From: Lagopus muta | Lineage: Eukaryota; Chordata; Aves; Galliformes; Phasianidae | DNA length: 64,000 nucleotides | Direction: 5' to 3' | Assembly (NCBI RefSeq): GCF_023343835.1 | Contig: NC_064437.1 | Location: 21,117,001-21,181,000 of the forward strand | The notes under the pieces: generated by a model | Told to the model about the DNA's origin: nothing | What the model saw: the letters and a program-made list of their open reading frames with translations, nothing else | Databases searched by the model: none | Shown: positions 38,165-51,700 of the stretch, in pieces | Position numbering within the stretch: the stretch's first letter is position 1 | How the letters are laid out: each line of letters starts with the position of its first letter | Translations under genes and position numbers: made by a program

Positions 38165-38640
38165 TGTATATCGCATACGTCATCAGGAGGGACAGCACAG
38201 ATCTCTGCTCTCTGGTGGCAGAGACAGGACCTGAGGTAATAACATGGAACTTTGAAGGGAAGAATCAGGTGGGAGATAGGGAAAGATTCTGCCCCAGAGG
38301 GCAGTGAGCATGGAGTATGCTGCCCAGAGCCCCAAGCTGCTGGAGTTCAAGGAACATTTGGACGACGCTTGCAGACATAGAATCACAGAATTGTAGGGGT
38401 TGGAAGGGACCTCCAGAGATCATCGAGTGCAACCCCCCTGCCAAAGCAGGTTCCCTACAGCAGGTTGCACAGGTAGGCATCCAGGCAGGTCTTGAACATC
38501 TCCAGAGAAGGAGACTCCACCACCTCCCTGGGCAGCCATAAACCATAGGGTTTGGTTTTGGGTGGCCCTTTGTGGAGCCAGGGACTGGATTCAAAAATCT
38601 TTGTAGGTCCCTTCCAACTTGGGATTTTCTAAGATTTTGT
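38165..38640 (+). mobile_element. CR1 LINE 3' fragment interrupted by another CR1
   Basis: The outer pieces, about 38165-38376 and 38544-38640, read in plus sense as a CR1 3' end. Landmarks are AAAGATTCTGCCCCAGAGGG, GAGTTCAAGGAACATTTGG and, after the interruption, CCCTTTGTGGAGCCAGGG and GTCCCTTCCAACTTGGGAT. It is 5' truncated and has no coding capacity. Confidence 0.75.
38376..38543 (-). mobile_element. CR1 LINE 3' fragment nested inside the preceding CR1
   Basis: The minus-sense piece begins with the octamers CATAGAAT and CACAGAAT, the reverse complement of ATTCTRTG units. It then reads TTGTAGGGGTTGGAAGGGAC, the CR1 3' UTR signature. It runs through GAGACTCCACCACCTCCCTG to about 38543. The outer element resumes with CATAGGGTTTGG, so CATA may be the shared target bases. 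Confidence 0.8.
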
Positions 38641-41600
38641 GTTTAGTCACATTTTAGCAAGTTTTTCTTTACATTTCTTATATCATACAAATGACAGTAA
38701 AGACAGGCATTGATTTAAGCCACTGGAATCTTGATTTACAACCTGGGTGTTTAGTGTCAGTTAAGAAGTTAATCTTGATTGCTGTGCTTCTATGCATGGC
38801 AATCAAGTGGATCTGTCGGACGTGCAGCCTTGCTGACTGCGGAGTGAATATGTACTGCCAGAAGTTATCTATGGAAGTGAAGTCATTGGGTCAGGCCTCC
38901 AGCCATCACCAGTCATCTCTGCATGTGATCTGAAGTGGCCTTCGAATGACTTAAAATCTATTGGTGTTAATGAACTGTTTTAGACCATTGACCTAGTGGA
39001 AAGACCTACTAAACACTGAAAAGCAAGAGGAGTTACTTAAGTATTTACTTAAGTTCTGTTGAATTAAAATAAGCTGTTTTGCAGACAAAAAAAAAAGTAA
39101 TTTTTTTGTGGTGGAGTTTGCTGACCTGAAACACTGGGGCAGAAATGGCATCAGTCTGGTCTGCAGTTGCTAGCATCTTGCCCTGTTCTGTACAATGAGT
39201 AGTTTAACCTCCCTGTTTTATGTTCTGTTTTTGGTGAATAAAATGTAATATTTGCTATCTCATAAAGGTAGCATCCCAAATGTTGGGATTAGTTTCTGCA
39301 GGCGACTGAATTCAGCAGATGAGGAGCTTAATAAATCAGGCAATGTAGACATGAATTGCAATCTGGACTCATCCTTTGGGACGTCTTTGGAAGGCATGTG
39401 CACTGAGATGTTTTCTCTTGGCTTATGGTACAGCAAAACTTCTGTATAAATATTAGCCAGTCTAACATTTTTAGCGTTTTTAATATGCCCTGTCTCTTAC
39501 AGAGACTGATTGCTGACAAGATGATCAGAAAGTTGGGCTCTGAAGCATAGAATGCTTGTTCCCTATTGCTGTTGCTTAAAGTTAGTACTGATCTGCTGTT
39601 GTGATTATACATGTGGAGATGCAGCTGCAGGTTTACAGTGGAGCTCCTGTGCAGTGGTAGAAATCTCTTGGAATATATCTAATATATTAGTTTATATCAA
39701 ACAAAGAGGACAGCTATTCGTGCTGCTTGTGGTCTTCATCATGGCTGTCAACTTGATATCCATTCAAATCAGCAGGGTAGAAAGGGTTCATAGCCTCGGG
39801 CATGCAGATGAAGCAGAGAAATCCAGACTTGGAGGCTGCCTGGCAGTGATGGGCTCCTCTGTGTGGCCACTGGAGAGTGGGAGCAAAGGCTGGGTGGTGA
39901 GTGGGAATTATGTCCAGATTTCCAGGCAGGATTGCCTCTCTTTACCCATCTCTGCAGACCTGTAGTGTACTTCCTCACCATAAACAGTGAAAGTGAGCTG
40001 AGATGCACCTGAGCTTGCCCTTGAGGATGATTTGCGTATGATTGCATTGCCCTGGTCCACTTAGAAAAAGCTTTAATTACTGTGCCTAATTGGAGCCGAT
40101 CTCTTGAGCCAAGATAAATGCTTAAGTTAAGATTCTAAGTGTGTAGTTATGTTAGGTAATTGGGATACTGGAGATATTCCTGAAAGTACTTATGCTTGTA
40201 CTTGACCATAAGCTTGCATGTAATTCCATTAACTGCAGTGGGACTGTATATATTTCTGAAGTGAACTACCACCTGTGTTTTTGGGAAGAGCAAACTACTA
40301 AGCTTTTCTGCATGCAGAATTTCATCCTGTGACTTAGTCTTTGTGTATCATGCTGTAAATTTACCCTGAAGACTGCCATAAACTCAGTGCTTTTAAAGAG
40401 TATATTTGAAGAGCTCTAGTTGAGTCTCAAGGCAGTTATAATAGTGTGTGTTTGATTTACAGCATGCCATTGAATTAGAAGGGTATTTGAAAAAGGATTT
40501 ATGTTAAAACAATGTAGACAGTGATTTAGAGTGTGGATTGTGGCCATAAGTATGGGCAAAACAGAAGAGTTTATTGCAGAAAACAGCTCGTTGCCTTCTG
40601 TGGAGAAAACACAAGAAGAAAATGTGGGAATTGTCAGCTTTGCTGACTATATCTGTCAACTAAAAATACTGGTCAACACATAGCTTTTCAAAGGAAAGTT
40701 GATTTTTCAGCAACATCGTGTGTAACCAGTACTGAATAGAATCATCAATGAGCTGGAACAGTGATTTGGAAGGGTGAGCCATAGAATCCAATCAGCCAGT
40801 TGGGACAAGGAGTCCAAGAAATATACTCTTCTTGGAAAATGACAGAGCAGTCTGGCGAAAAGAGACAAACTAGACAACTGAGTAGACAAACTGACAAACT
40901 AGAGTAGAGCTGAGAATTTTGCCAAGTTCTTCAACAATACTGTGGTGGCTCCTGAATAGGCGCATGCCTTGACCCAGTAAGCGTTTGGGTTCTGTACAAA
41001 AATGCACATATGAAATCTTAAAATAATTCAAAATGTACTTTTTATAACTCTAGATCACTGTCAGTATTGTTTCTATAGTTTCTTATTGGAAGCTTAAAAT
41101 GCAGAGCCAAAACATCATCTGGCATGGAACACCTGATTCCTGGGAAGATAGACTGATGGTAGTGATCTGGGGTTAGTAGATCTGGGGACAGGTCTTCAGC
41201 ATTTTTCTGGCCTGCCTCTAAGTGCAGCCTGTTACCTTGAAATTAAGGTAATATAAATAAAAACCACGAGACTGTTCTGAGAAATAGACAAAGGGTCAAC
41301 ATAACGGTTGTAATATTATCAGTGTTACAAGTGGATGTTAAAACACGCTTGTGTGTGCAAAGTGAAAACCATGAAAACAGCAGACAAACTTGTGTCAGGA
41401 GAAAGAGGAAGGCCACAGTGACTCATTTGGTAACAAAGCGCATCTGAGCACAGTTTCCTGTTACTGCTTAAACACTTCAGTGTCTGAAGGTAAAGAGGAT
41501 GGGAAGAGCATTGCCATGTACAACTTTCTGGTTTGGAATGCTCTCTCTGTTGCAAACAGCTAATTTTAGGGGGTGCCAAATATAATAGTTGACCTCTAGG

Positions 41601-44229
41601 TTTGGTTTTTTTTTTTTTTTGTGCTAATGCTTAGGAAACAAACCATCAATGATCTTTGGCAGGAGCTTGGGTTGTGATTCCCTGCTGACATAATCTGATC
41701 AGAAACCTTCGCCCACAAAAAGACCAGAGATGAATGCTTACAGCCCACCGCCTCATCTTAAAATTCATCAGATTCACTGGGGAAGGCAGCCCTGCTGTGT
41801 AACAGCAGTGTCACGGGTGAAGTGTTTCACTCCCCAGGACTAGTCTGCAAGGATACAGTGAGCGAAAACTGATTCAAGACAAACTCTGAGGACAGAAATT
41901 TCTGTGCAGTGAAATGATGCGTGGAATATGAAGGGGGTGGGGCAGCCTTAGCTAGGAGGCCAGGGGTAGCATTCTGAGCATCAAGAATGGGGTAAAGGTA
42001 ACTGTCTCTTGGAAACCTGACAAAAAGACCTTTGTGTTCTCCTCTACTGTGCCCTGAAAGAGTGATGGCAGGAGCACTGATGGCAGATTGAGGACAGGGA
42101 ACTACCTGTAGGAGTAATCTACCAACAGAAGAATATGGAAGAAATAAAAGCACTGAGGAAAATAATTCTGTCAGTATTTAGGGAAAAATGTCCCAAAATG
42201 GGATGCCTTGGGTAAGGCTGAATGGAATGTAGTCCAATCAAGATTCATTCTCTGAATGTCAAGATGGCTGAAGAAATGTAGAAGTATAAACCTCTTAACA
42301 CAGAATGATTGCACAGTTTATGAACAACAAGAAAATATTCCACGAAGCATGAAATGCTGCTTGGCTTTCTCTGGTAAATTTATTAACACTACAGGCAGAG
42401 AAGACACTTAGAGACTGCGAGTATTCCTTACATAGAAATAAATAGTGAAATCTGAAGGCATGGTAAGGACAGAAGAGTTCATTTAAAAAAAAAAAATTCA
42501 CAATGTGGTGAATTTTCTACTTCTGCATATATTGCTGTTGTTTCTTGCCATATGAAAGTGTACTGACTCTATTTTTTTTGTCAGAAAGCTTTGACAAATT
42601 CCCCACTAGTTACTCTGTTTTCTTTCCCCAAGCACATATTCTCTCAGTGATGTTCCTGCAAGTTCCCTCTGTTAGAGGAAGGAGACAGCAAATGGCCAAC
42701 GTAGGAAGCAAGGCAGCAGAGAAAGAACTCATAAGCAGGTTGCAGGTCAGCTGTGCTGTCCCAGTTGCTCAGTATACTATTTGCCTTGCAGTACTGCTGT
42801 AGTACATATGTTTTTAATACAGCTTCTTCTAGAGCTGGGAGGAGATTGCAGATTTGGTTTTACAGCATCAAGGAAAAGCCTCTCTGTTGGCAGATACTTC
42901 CATCGCCTAGTTCTGCAAATACTTACTCTTGGATGCTTGACTGTGGAAACAGTTGCCAGGAAATGGGGGAGGGAATTATCTGAAGCCCCTTGCTTATCCC
43001 GAGTCAGTTGGCTGGTGTCAGTGTGGGTCACTGGGTAACTTCTGGGGAAGTTCAGCAGAAATGCAGCTGTGGTAGCAGAGTATGCAGTGCTGTGCCCCTT
43101 TAGCTGTGTTTCTGGGGCAGCACGCAGTTTGGGGGATATGAATCTCCTTGTAGGATAAAGGTGACTTGCATTGGTTCTCCTGAAAATGTCCAAATATGTC
43201 ACAAATACCCACTGGCTTCCGTAGCAGGCCTGGGTTACTGGCTGATATGAATCTGTAACCACATGATAAGAGATGTAAGTTACTCACTGATAACATATAA
43301 CGGAGGCGGTCTTTCAAAAGCAGCAGAAGATGTGTAAGCACTTGGATCAGTTTGTGGACTCTACTGAGTATTTCAAGTGTCTCTTGCTGTGTCCACTATG
43401 AAATAGCTTATGTGACATGACAAGATTGATAAAAGGGCATTTTGCACTGCCTGTAGTTTGAATACACCAAAAACAAGCGGTGTTGCATCAGAATTGCAGT
43501 ATGCCACATTTCAGGCAAAGCTAGAGGCTCTTAAAGGAGATCTTGCAGTTCCAGTGTGTTTTATTCGCTGATCTAGTGACTGGGAGTATCCTTCAGTTTT
43601 ACTATGGAACAAAAGATAAAGGAATTTTTCTCTCAGATTTCTTAATTATTTTGTTAGCCATATTGAATGATAGATGAGACCTAATTGTTATTCCAAGTTT
43701 ATAACTTGAAGAAAAAATTCTTTTGCAAAATTCTGCCTGCATTTTGTAACACATTTGAGGAACTCTCATATGGATTAGATCTCGTGAGTCTGCTAGTGGC
43801 TCATGTGCTCTCTGAGAAAGAAAAATGACACATTGTTTTGTAAAACTATTCTTTGTCTTCCCACTTGCCAAGCACAGTATATGTTACTTGAGGAAAAAAT
43901 GGAGTGCAAATAGTTTGTAGTTCAATAGGGAAAGTGGAACGAATGATTGAAATCGTGGTGTCGTGAATCATTAATAGACATGCTTATGTTAAGTGTAAAT
44001 GATGGTACAGGGAATAGTTATTAAGCTATCAAAAGTATTTTCACTTGGCAGATTTCAGATCAACTGATCCATACTCTGTGGAGCAGGCCCAGCCCTGATG
44101 AACTTATACAAACTGAATGTTAATAATCAATGCCAGATGAGATGAGCAAACTGTAAGGCTCTGAATGATGAGCTTTTACAATGCTTTCTGAAATCGCATA
44201 AATAATTCTTTGCCTTGGAAATAAGGTAA

Positions 44230-44270
44230 AGCCTGGACACAAAACTGTGTAGCCTGGACACAAAACTGTG
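44230..44270. repeat. 21-base tandem duplication
   Basis: AGCCTGGACACAAAACTGTG occurs twice in immediate succession, at 44230 and 44251, with identical sequence over 20 bases. It is a small recent duplication. Confidence 0.9.
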
Positions 44271-45229
44271 GGTAACAGCTAGCATCAAAGGAGCTCAGGT
44301 GTTTGTAGAGCAGTATGAACATGATGTTGGACCACTTGATACAGTGCAGTGGTAATATGGACAAGATTCTAGGGTGTTTCTTGGGCTTTTTAGGATATTG
44401 CAATAGTAAAAAAAAATGATTCTTGTAAATAAGCATTTTAAGATGATCCTTTAATGTAGCCAGTGAGTTGTCGTGCACTGCTGAAGCTGGTTTTGGATAG
44501 TTCATTTAGAGATGAACTGCTTCAAGGATGGTAGTGATGAGAAGGATGTTGTGACCTTAATTCTTCAGAACTAGAAACTCATGCAAGATGTAGAAGGGTG
44601 CTGCTTTCTTGCTTGACATCTCAACGTCTTGCCATGAAGACTTGGTCTCACTGTGTCAGTCCCCACTGGTATGTCGGTAGCAGCTGTACAGCAGTCTCTG
44701 CTACGTACTGCTGGGTGATGCTGTAGCATGTGCAATGAGTTCTGTCTTCTCTTTCTCCTGAAGTGTTTGTGGGGCTATGGAGGTCTGAACATGCAGCCTG
44801 TACGCTGGCTTCACTTGGGGATGCAAATGCCAAGCCCTGCAATTATGTGACTTCAGAAATGAGAAAGTGGGCTGTGCTGGGGAAGGCCAGATTGGGAGAT
44901 GATGCCCTGCTGCTTGCTGCCACTTCAGGTCTGTGTTGGGGTCTGGATCAGGCATGGAAGAAGTGACCAGCATCCATTTCTGAACTGGTCAGCAGAGCAG
45001 GGTAGGGCTGAAAGTGTGATGCATGTGCATTGTTTTTCCTACTGGAGAGGAAGCTCTGGGGGAACCTCACTGCCATCTGCAGCTACCAAGGGAAGATGCA
45101 GGTTTTACAGAGCCAGACTTTCTTGAGCAGAGCACAGAGGTCATGAACATAAGTTGAAATATGGGAAATTCCAGTGTGACACAGGAACCTTTTTTTCATG
45201 TGAAGGTGATAAAGCATTCAGTGTATAGC

Positions 45230-45350
45230 CTGGCAGAGCTGCAGTATCTTTGCCTCTTGGGGTACTTCCAACAGGATGAGGCCCTGAGCAGTTGCTCCAC
45301 CAAAACGTACTCTTGGATGAGGTGACCTCTGGAGGTCCCTTTGCACCTGT
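45230..45350 (+). mobile_element. Degenerate CR1-like 3' remnant (weak)
   Basis: Words such as CAACAGGATGAGGCCCTGAG and GAGGTGACCTCTGGAGGTCC resemble the CR1 3' region in plus sense. The usual octamer end is not visible. Treat this as tentative. Confidence 0.35.
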
Positions 45351-46957
45351 GGCATCTAACATGGCAGGGAGATGTGTTGATGTGGTATGAGAGCTTAAGT
45401 ATTACTAGATGTTTTCACTCAGTGATACTTCTAACTGTCCCAGGAACACATAAGCATTCTGCTTCAGCATCTGTTAATAATATAGTAGAATATGAAGAAA
45501 ATGACATTGTAATTGAATGATCGAGAAAAGCAACAGATGGAGAATTTTTGTGCAGAGTAAGTAAGAACAGTATGATTTAATTTCTATGCTTGTCTGGGCC
45601 CATGAGAACAAAACAGCCTGATTTTTGTGTGAGCCTTACAATGACATTTGAGAACTGCTGAGCAGCCTGTATTCCCAACAGTGAGGACTTGAAGCCCTAC
45701 AAGATGGCGAGCAGGCTGGCTGCACTGAGGTATCTGCTGCCATCTTTCTGAATTCTCTCAAGCATATCTTCTCTAATGTCAAGTAGTGTAGAATATTACT
45801 GCTATTCTGCTCTTAAATTGGACCCATAGCTCCAGAGGTTTGAATAAGCAGCTGGACTTGTTCCAGTACTATCATCTGCTGCCCAAGGAAGTCCATTGGC
45901 TCTGCTTTGCTTGAGCTGTCATGCCCTTCTGACCGTCTTATTATAGCCAGCTATTAACCTCAATCATCAGTAAGTATACAGATAATCGTGGCAGTTTACT
46001 GTATTAATTAACTACTGGAGATTCCGCTCACATCTGCTGCACTTTAGAATTGGGTATCTGATCCATTGCCATCTCAGTGATGACAAATAAATATATAGGG
46101 ATAAGTATATAGGGATCTAAAGCCATCTGTCTGAACTGTTTGTAGTTATCTTAACATAAAGATAACTGGGTTGGTTGTCCTAGCGTGTATAAAGAAAGCC
46201 ACAAAAGACATATGTCATATTCCAGTGATTTGTGATCCAATTGCATGACTAAGAGTTACAGCAACAGAAGTGCAGGAAGTCTTCTCAGACACAGATTACA
46301 TGGTGTCATGATTTTGTCTTCACGGAAACTATGTTTATGTTACTGGAGGAAAGATTGCTTTTCCTAAGAAGAAACCTTGTTGCTAAATTATGTGATGCAA
46401 TTAATTACAAATAAAACACCTAAAGCAAAACACAAGTATCTCACCTAAGACACAGGCATCGTGGGCTCTATGTTCTGTCTGCTACAACACTAGCATGTAG
46501 GCTGGAGAGACTGCTGGACATTCTGTAGGGAAAACCTTAGAGTGCTTATGATTTTTTTTTCTGTATGCAAATAAATGTAACAGTTTGCCACATTTGTTGG
46601 CTATTTAAGTCAAATGGTGCCTGTACATCTGGAAAATTTTTTTTTTTGGTGTAACAAATTTCCATACAAAACAGACATCAATATACTGGTTTTCATAATG
46701 ATGTGACTGCATACAGAAGGCCTTAATCCATGATAAACAAGCAGCTGGAAACAGTTCTTTTAATATTTGGAATTATCTGATTTACTGCTTTTTTTTTTTG
46801 TAGATACAGCAGTATCTAAAATATCTTACACATTCCTTAGGTGCGTTTTAATGAAGCTCAGTTCCTAATCTTGTGTACGTTTGGCCTTACTGCAAGAGGC
46901 CACATTCAAATTAAAGCAGAATTTTTTTTATGGCTGCTAAAAGAAATAAGTCACCAA

Positions 46958-48065
46958 ATCACAGAATTGGAGGTGTTGGAAGAGGATCTGTGGTGATTGA
47001 GTCCAACCCCCTGCTAAAGCAGGTTACGCAGGAGAGGACCGAGGCAGGTTTTCAGTATCTCTTTAGAAGGAGACTCCACTGCCTCTCTGGGCAGCTTGTT
47101 CCAGTGCCCCATTATCCTAACTGTAAAGATGCTTTCCTCATGTTCATGAGGAACTTCCCATGTTCCAGTTTATGCTGATTGCCCCCAGCCTGTAATTATG
47201 TGCATGGTTATTCCTCTCTTGGTGTAGGATTCTACTCTTGCGGAACTTCATCAGATTGCTCTGTGCCTAACTCTCCAGTCTTTCTAGGCCTTGTTGAATG
47301 GTAGTACACCCTTCTAGTGTGTCAGCTTCAGGTTCATATCATTGTAGAAATTGCTGAGGCGTGTTCTGTCCTTTCACCCAAGCCAGTAATGAAGATGTTG
47401 AGCAAGACCAGGTCCAGTACTGACCCCTGGGGAACGTCACTAGTTACAGTCCTCCAACTAGCCTCTGCTTCACTGATCACAACTCACTGAGCTGTGCTGG
47501 TCAGATGGTTCTCAATCCACCTCACCACTTACTCATCTATTCCACACTTCATAACCTTATTTACAAGGAAGGTGTGGAAGACACTGTTAAAAGCCTTGTC
47601 AAAGTCAAGGTACGCAACTGCTGTCACTCTCACCTCATCTATGCATCTATCCTGTTTGTGACTTTGTAGAAGCTACCACATTGATCAAGCATGGCTTCTT
47701 CTTGGTAAATTCATGTTCACTACTTCTGATAACCATCTTCTCTTCCACTGGCATAGAAATGACCTCCAGAAAAAGCTGTTTCATTGCCCTCCCAGGGAAG
47801 GAGTCAAGTCTGATATTGGCCTGTAGTTTTCTGGCTCCTTTTTCTTGCCTTTTTTGAAGACTGAAGTAACATTAGATTTGCTCAGGTACCTCCCTAGTTT
47901 TTGTGATGTTTCAAAGAAGACAGAGAGTGGTTCAGCAATCACTTCTGCCAACTCCCTCATCAGTTGTGAGTATATCCCATCAGGGCCTATGGATTTGTTT
48001 GTATTGAGTTTGCCTAGATGATCGCTAGCCAGATCTTCCTCAACCAAGGACAAGAGTGCTTTTCT
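46958..48065 (-). mobile_element. CR1 LINE, 5'-truncated, with reverse transcriptase remnant
   Basis: In minus sense the 3' end lies at about 46958 (AATCACAGAATTGGAGG on the plus strand). The element extends over 1.1 kb. At 48065-47800 one frame reads LVEEDLASDHLGKLNTNKSI, then GPDGIYSQLMRELAEVIAEP and VFKKGKKKEPENYRPISDLT. These are conserved blocks of the CR1 reverse transcriptase domain. Upstream sequence is missing and the frame is broken after this segment, so it is a dead copy. Confidence 0.9.
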
Positions 48066-48362
48066 TGAATATAACTTTATAAAAACAGTTTTCAAATATA
48101 GCAAAAAATACCTTTCTCCATGGTAGTGCCAGATTAATCAGGTAGTGAACAACCCACAGCATTTAAAATACACATACAAAAAATGTGAGGAAATATTCTT
48201 GTCTAAAGAGAAAAATTGAATTAATTCAGCAAGAATATGTTCATGCTAAGAAACTTTTACTTCTGAATGACCAGAATAAGTGATTTCCTTCTACAGCATA
48301 TATGCTTGTTGAAAAGTACTGTCTGACCCCACTGCTCCACTAAAACATTCATGCTTTACTGG

Positions 48363-48730
48363 TGTATAATCAATAGATATCAGGATGTTATAATCACAAT
48401 ATAATTGTATAATCAATAGATATTAAGATGTTATAATCACAATATAATCAAGAGAGCTAGGCAAAATAGACAATGATCACAAAAGAGAATAGGTGGAAGA
48501 GCTTACCCTTCAGCTGAGCTCACCACAAAACACCAAGAGAGGTGATCTCCAGAAGAGATCCTTCCCCTCTGGTAGCCAGCTCTTAAATAGGTCCAGGAGG
48601 GGTGGAGCCAGGCTCCACCCCTTCCGGCAGCACAGGTGAATTGCCTTCAGCTGTGCTCCTCTGGCTGACTCATGGCTCGCCTCAGGTGATTAATCAGAGG
48701 TTCAGGCCGTGACTCAGCAGTTCCCATACA
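48363..48730 (-). mobile_element. Solo-LTR-like element, copy C, with 5-bp target duplication
   Basis: This inverted relative of copy A is 368 bases. It starts TGTATAATC and ends CCCATACA on the plus strand, giving TG...CA ends. It is flanked on both sides by ACTGG (48358-48362 and 48731-48735). In its own sense it carries a TATTTAAG box and an AT-rich tail with two repeats of a TTGATTATA-type unit. Intact ends plus direct repeats support insertion as a provirus followed by LTR-LTR recombination. A 5-base duplication fits ERVL- or ERVK-like groups, but I do not name the family. Confidence 0.85.
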
Positions 48731-48735
48731 ACTGG

Positions 48736-51700
48736 ACATGCACATGACATCATCTGTAGACAGTGGGGCTAATAACAAAAGGTAATAAAGATCAGATTGA
48801 AGATTTAAAAGTACTATTTGCAAACAAACACTGAGTTAATATAGCTATATTGTAAGCATTTAACCTTTTGAGCATCTTAGCTCTTCAAACTCAGGTCTGA
48901 GTGTACATTGATACAAATTTCCTCAGCCTCTCTGTTAAACTTACAATATGAAGTTTTGTTAATTACAATTTAAGTATGAGCTTATGATTTCAGAATCATA
49001 AGAAATGATATTGACACGCAGAAAATGCATAGAGGTCAGACTGCTGCTAAGCAGTGATTTTGTCTGTAACTAGTCATAGTGAAAGCACTCATTTTAAACT
49101 GGCCTGCTAATGCAATATGGTGAGTTTGACAGTTAGATCAGTTGGCCTGATTAAGAAGATTTGCTTTCTTGGGCTCTGCGTTAGGGCATATTGATTACAA
49201 AGCAGGGAGTCATTATTCCTATCTAAGTAGTGATCTCTCCCTGGGTGCTCACTGATTAATTAATGACTGTTTACCTGAGCAGCCGTGTTTGAGCAGACAG
49301 GCTTTGCACGTAGCATTGCTGGGGGTCACTATCAAATACTGGGTTTTGGCATCCCTGCCTTTAAAGAAACTGTATTATGAAATGACTTGATGTAGATTTT
49401 TAAAATTTGTCTTCAGTACAATATTGTCTCTCAACTATTGTCTCCTACTAGTGTTATGGCTAAGAATTCTAATCAGTTTGTGAATTTGCGGGTTTAGAGG
49501 ATTTTGCATGAGGAGATCAGGTTGTCTCTGCATGTACAATTTGGGATGGGTATGCAACAAGATTCAGACAAAGGGGTGAGAAAATAACATCTGATCTCGT
49601 TAAATGAAAAGCATTCTCTATGTGATTTTAGTACTCTGCTCTAAGAGATGCTTTCCAAGTCTGTGAGATCTGATGAGATCATGACATCATTAGGAAATGT
49701 ACTGGTAGCAGATGAGATAGCATTAAAACGAGTTAATCCTAGTGACAGCACGAAGACTAAAAGAGATCCCTGCATAGGCAGGCTCTGTGGCAAATGAAGA
49801 ATTCTTGGTGCAAGATGCATGTTGTTCATCATACGAATTCGTGCCAGGAAAAGTTTTGGTATAACCATACAATGGGAAATGTTATCTTTTCTGTTTTGCC
49901 ACTTTTGACAAACTTGTTGATGTTCTCAGGGGGGACATTTTTTTTTTCACAAGCTCTGCTAACAGCGTTGTGCAAGAAATCCCTTTATTGGTTTCAGCAG
50001 CACTTAAGAGGAAGGCTTTTTTTTTTTCTTTCTTTCTTTTTTTTTCTCAGTAGTAATGTTTTACTATTGAATGAAGTGTACCTAACCAAGGAAGACTTCT
50101 GTAATACTTCAGATCCCTTGAGTAATGAAACACGTGTTCTGGCTTAGGGAGGTGATAAGAGACAATGGGAGCTCTCTTTTAACTCAGAACAGGATAGAGG
50201 GGAAAAAAAAAAAAATCATGAAGCCATTAGGGATGGCAAATCTGACCTGACAGAGCTGGATTCAGGCAGTGATCCTTACCCCCCTCCCTGCCATTTCACA
50301 GGACTGCCATAGTTTGTAGGGAAAATCCTGTTCCCTGCATTCCCTACAAGCTCCTCCTATGAAGCACACTTGCTTGCAGTTCATGTTGGGAGGATTAAAT
50401 TCATCCCATGCTAAATGTCTAACAGAGAGCTTGTTTCCTCAGGCTGTGATCTCTTCCCTTCTCTCTGTTCTCTTTACCCTGCCAAGATAAAATCACCAAA
50501 TCTGTGTATGTAATAATTTCAGCTTTAAAAAAGTGGTGGGGTTCTCACGTAGCTCTTCTCACTTGCTCCATTCCCAAGTGGCACAATGTGTGGCCATTCC
50601 TTGTCTGTTTCTCATATCCCTTTTTGAGATCCAAACAGCACTCTGCACAACTTTTATAGACCCAAAGGCATGTGGTTTTGATTTGACAGAGAATGGCAGA
50701 GTGCTCCATATTAGAGAGGATGTGGATGCTTGTTTTTGAATTTTGTTTGGTGCTTTTCAACTATATCTCCTGTTGTTTCCATATTGAATTTGGTCGTAAA
50801 CTAAAATACTTCAAGTTTGGGTATGTTGATCCTTGAGTGGGAGCGACCCTGACTCATTTCCATCCTTTCCTTATCTGATGCAGATGAATCGGGTTTTTGT
50901 CTGTTTTTCAGGCAAGCTCTTTCTTATTGAGATGCATTAATTAGTTTGGGAGAAAACTGAGTCTTGTTGGTCCAAATTGATTTACATCAGCACCTCTTTT
51001 TTTCTGAGGGCATAGAAGAACTGAATTGTGGTTATATGTAGTTATATATCCATGACCTTTATGGCTACTCCTCTTCATTACAGCACTATGAACATGAATA
51101 ATTAGTATTCACTACTAGGTAACTACAGTTAAGGTTGAGGAGGAATCTGTATCTTTAAATCACAGTGCTTAGTTGCTCATACCTGTAAAATCAATACTCA
51201 TCCTCCCCCACCCTCTGCAAGTCCTCCTACAGCACTCCCTATGCTGACCTTTTAAGGAGAACTTAGGAGATAGAGTTATACAAAGTATAAAGGAAAATGC
51301 TTTGTATCTTCTGGGTTACTTGATAGAATGCTAACTCTGAAAAGCCCAAATATCGCTGGTTTTGTGTTCTAATTTGGAAAGGAAAAAAAATGTAAAGAAA
51401 AGTAAATGGGATGTTCAGAACTTCAGAGCATACTGCAGTCATACATTCTCTGCATTGCTATTCAAATTTTCTTTTGGTTTCTTCTTCTGCCTCAACCCTT
51501 CCCAGGGTTCAAATGAGGCAGGAAGAGGTGGTTTTGAACAGCAGCACTTCTCCTAAAACATGGTCTTTCATTAAGTAATTGTAATAAAGTAACTCTCTAG
51601 CTGCTGTGCCTGTAAGACAGTCTTGAAAACATGACCCAAGTGTAACTTGGGCATAGATGCCTCCTTCAGCTTTCAAGGAGTCTGAAATAATGGCTCAGAG

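Larger units (their letters stand above)
38641..46957. other. Intergenic, no gene seen; small tandem duplication
   Basis: This is about 8 kb without a supportable gene. A 21-base unit AGCCTGGACACAAAACTGTGT is duplicated head to tail at 44230-44270. A weak CR1-like 3' remnant may lie at about 45230-45350. Confidence 0.55.

Noticed and set aside
47781-48104. Minus-strand frame with reverse transcriptase similarity as a host gene
   Set aside because: It is a CR1 LINE relic, 5' truncated and broken, with the CR1 3' end downstream.
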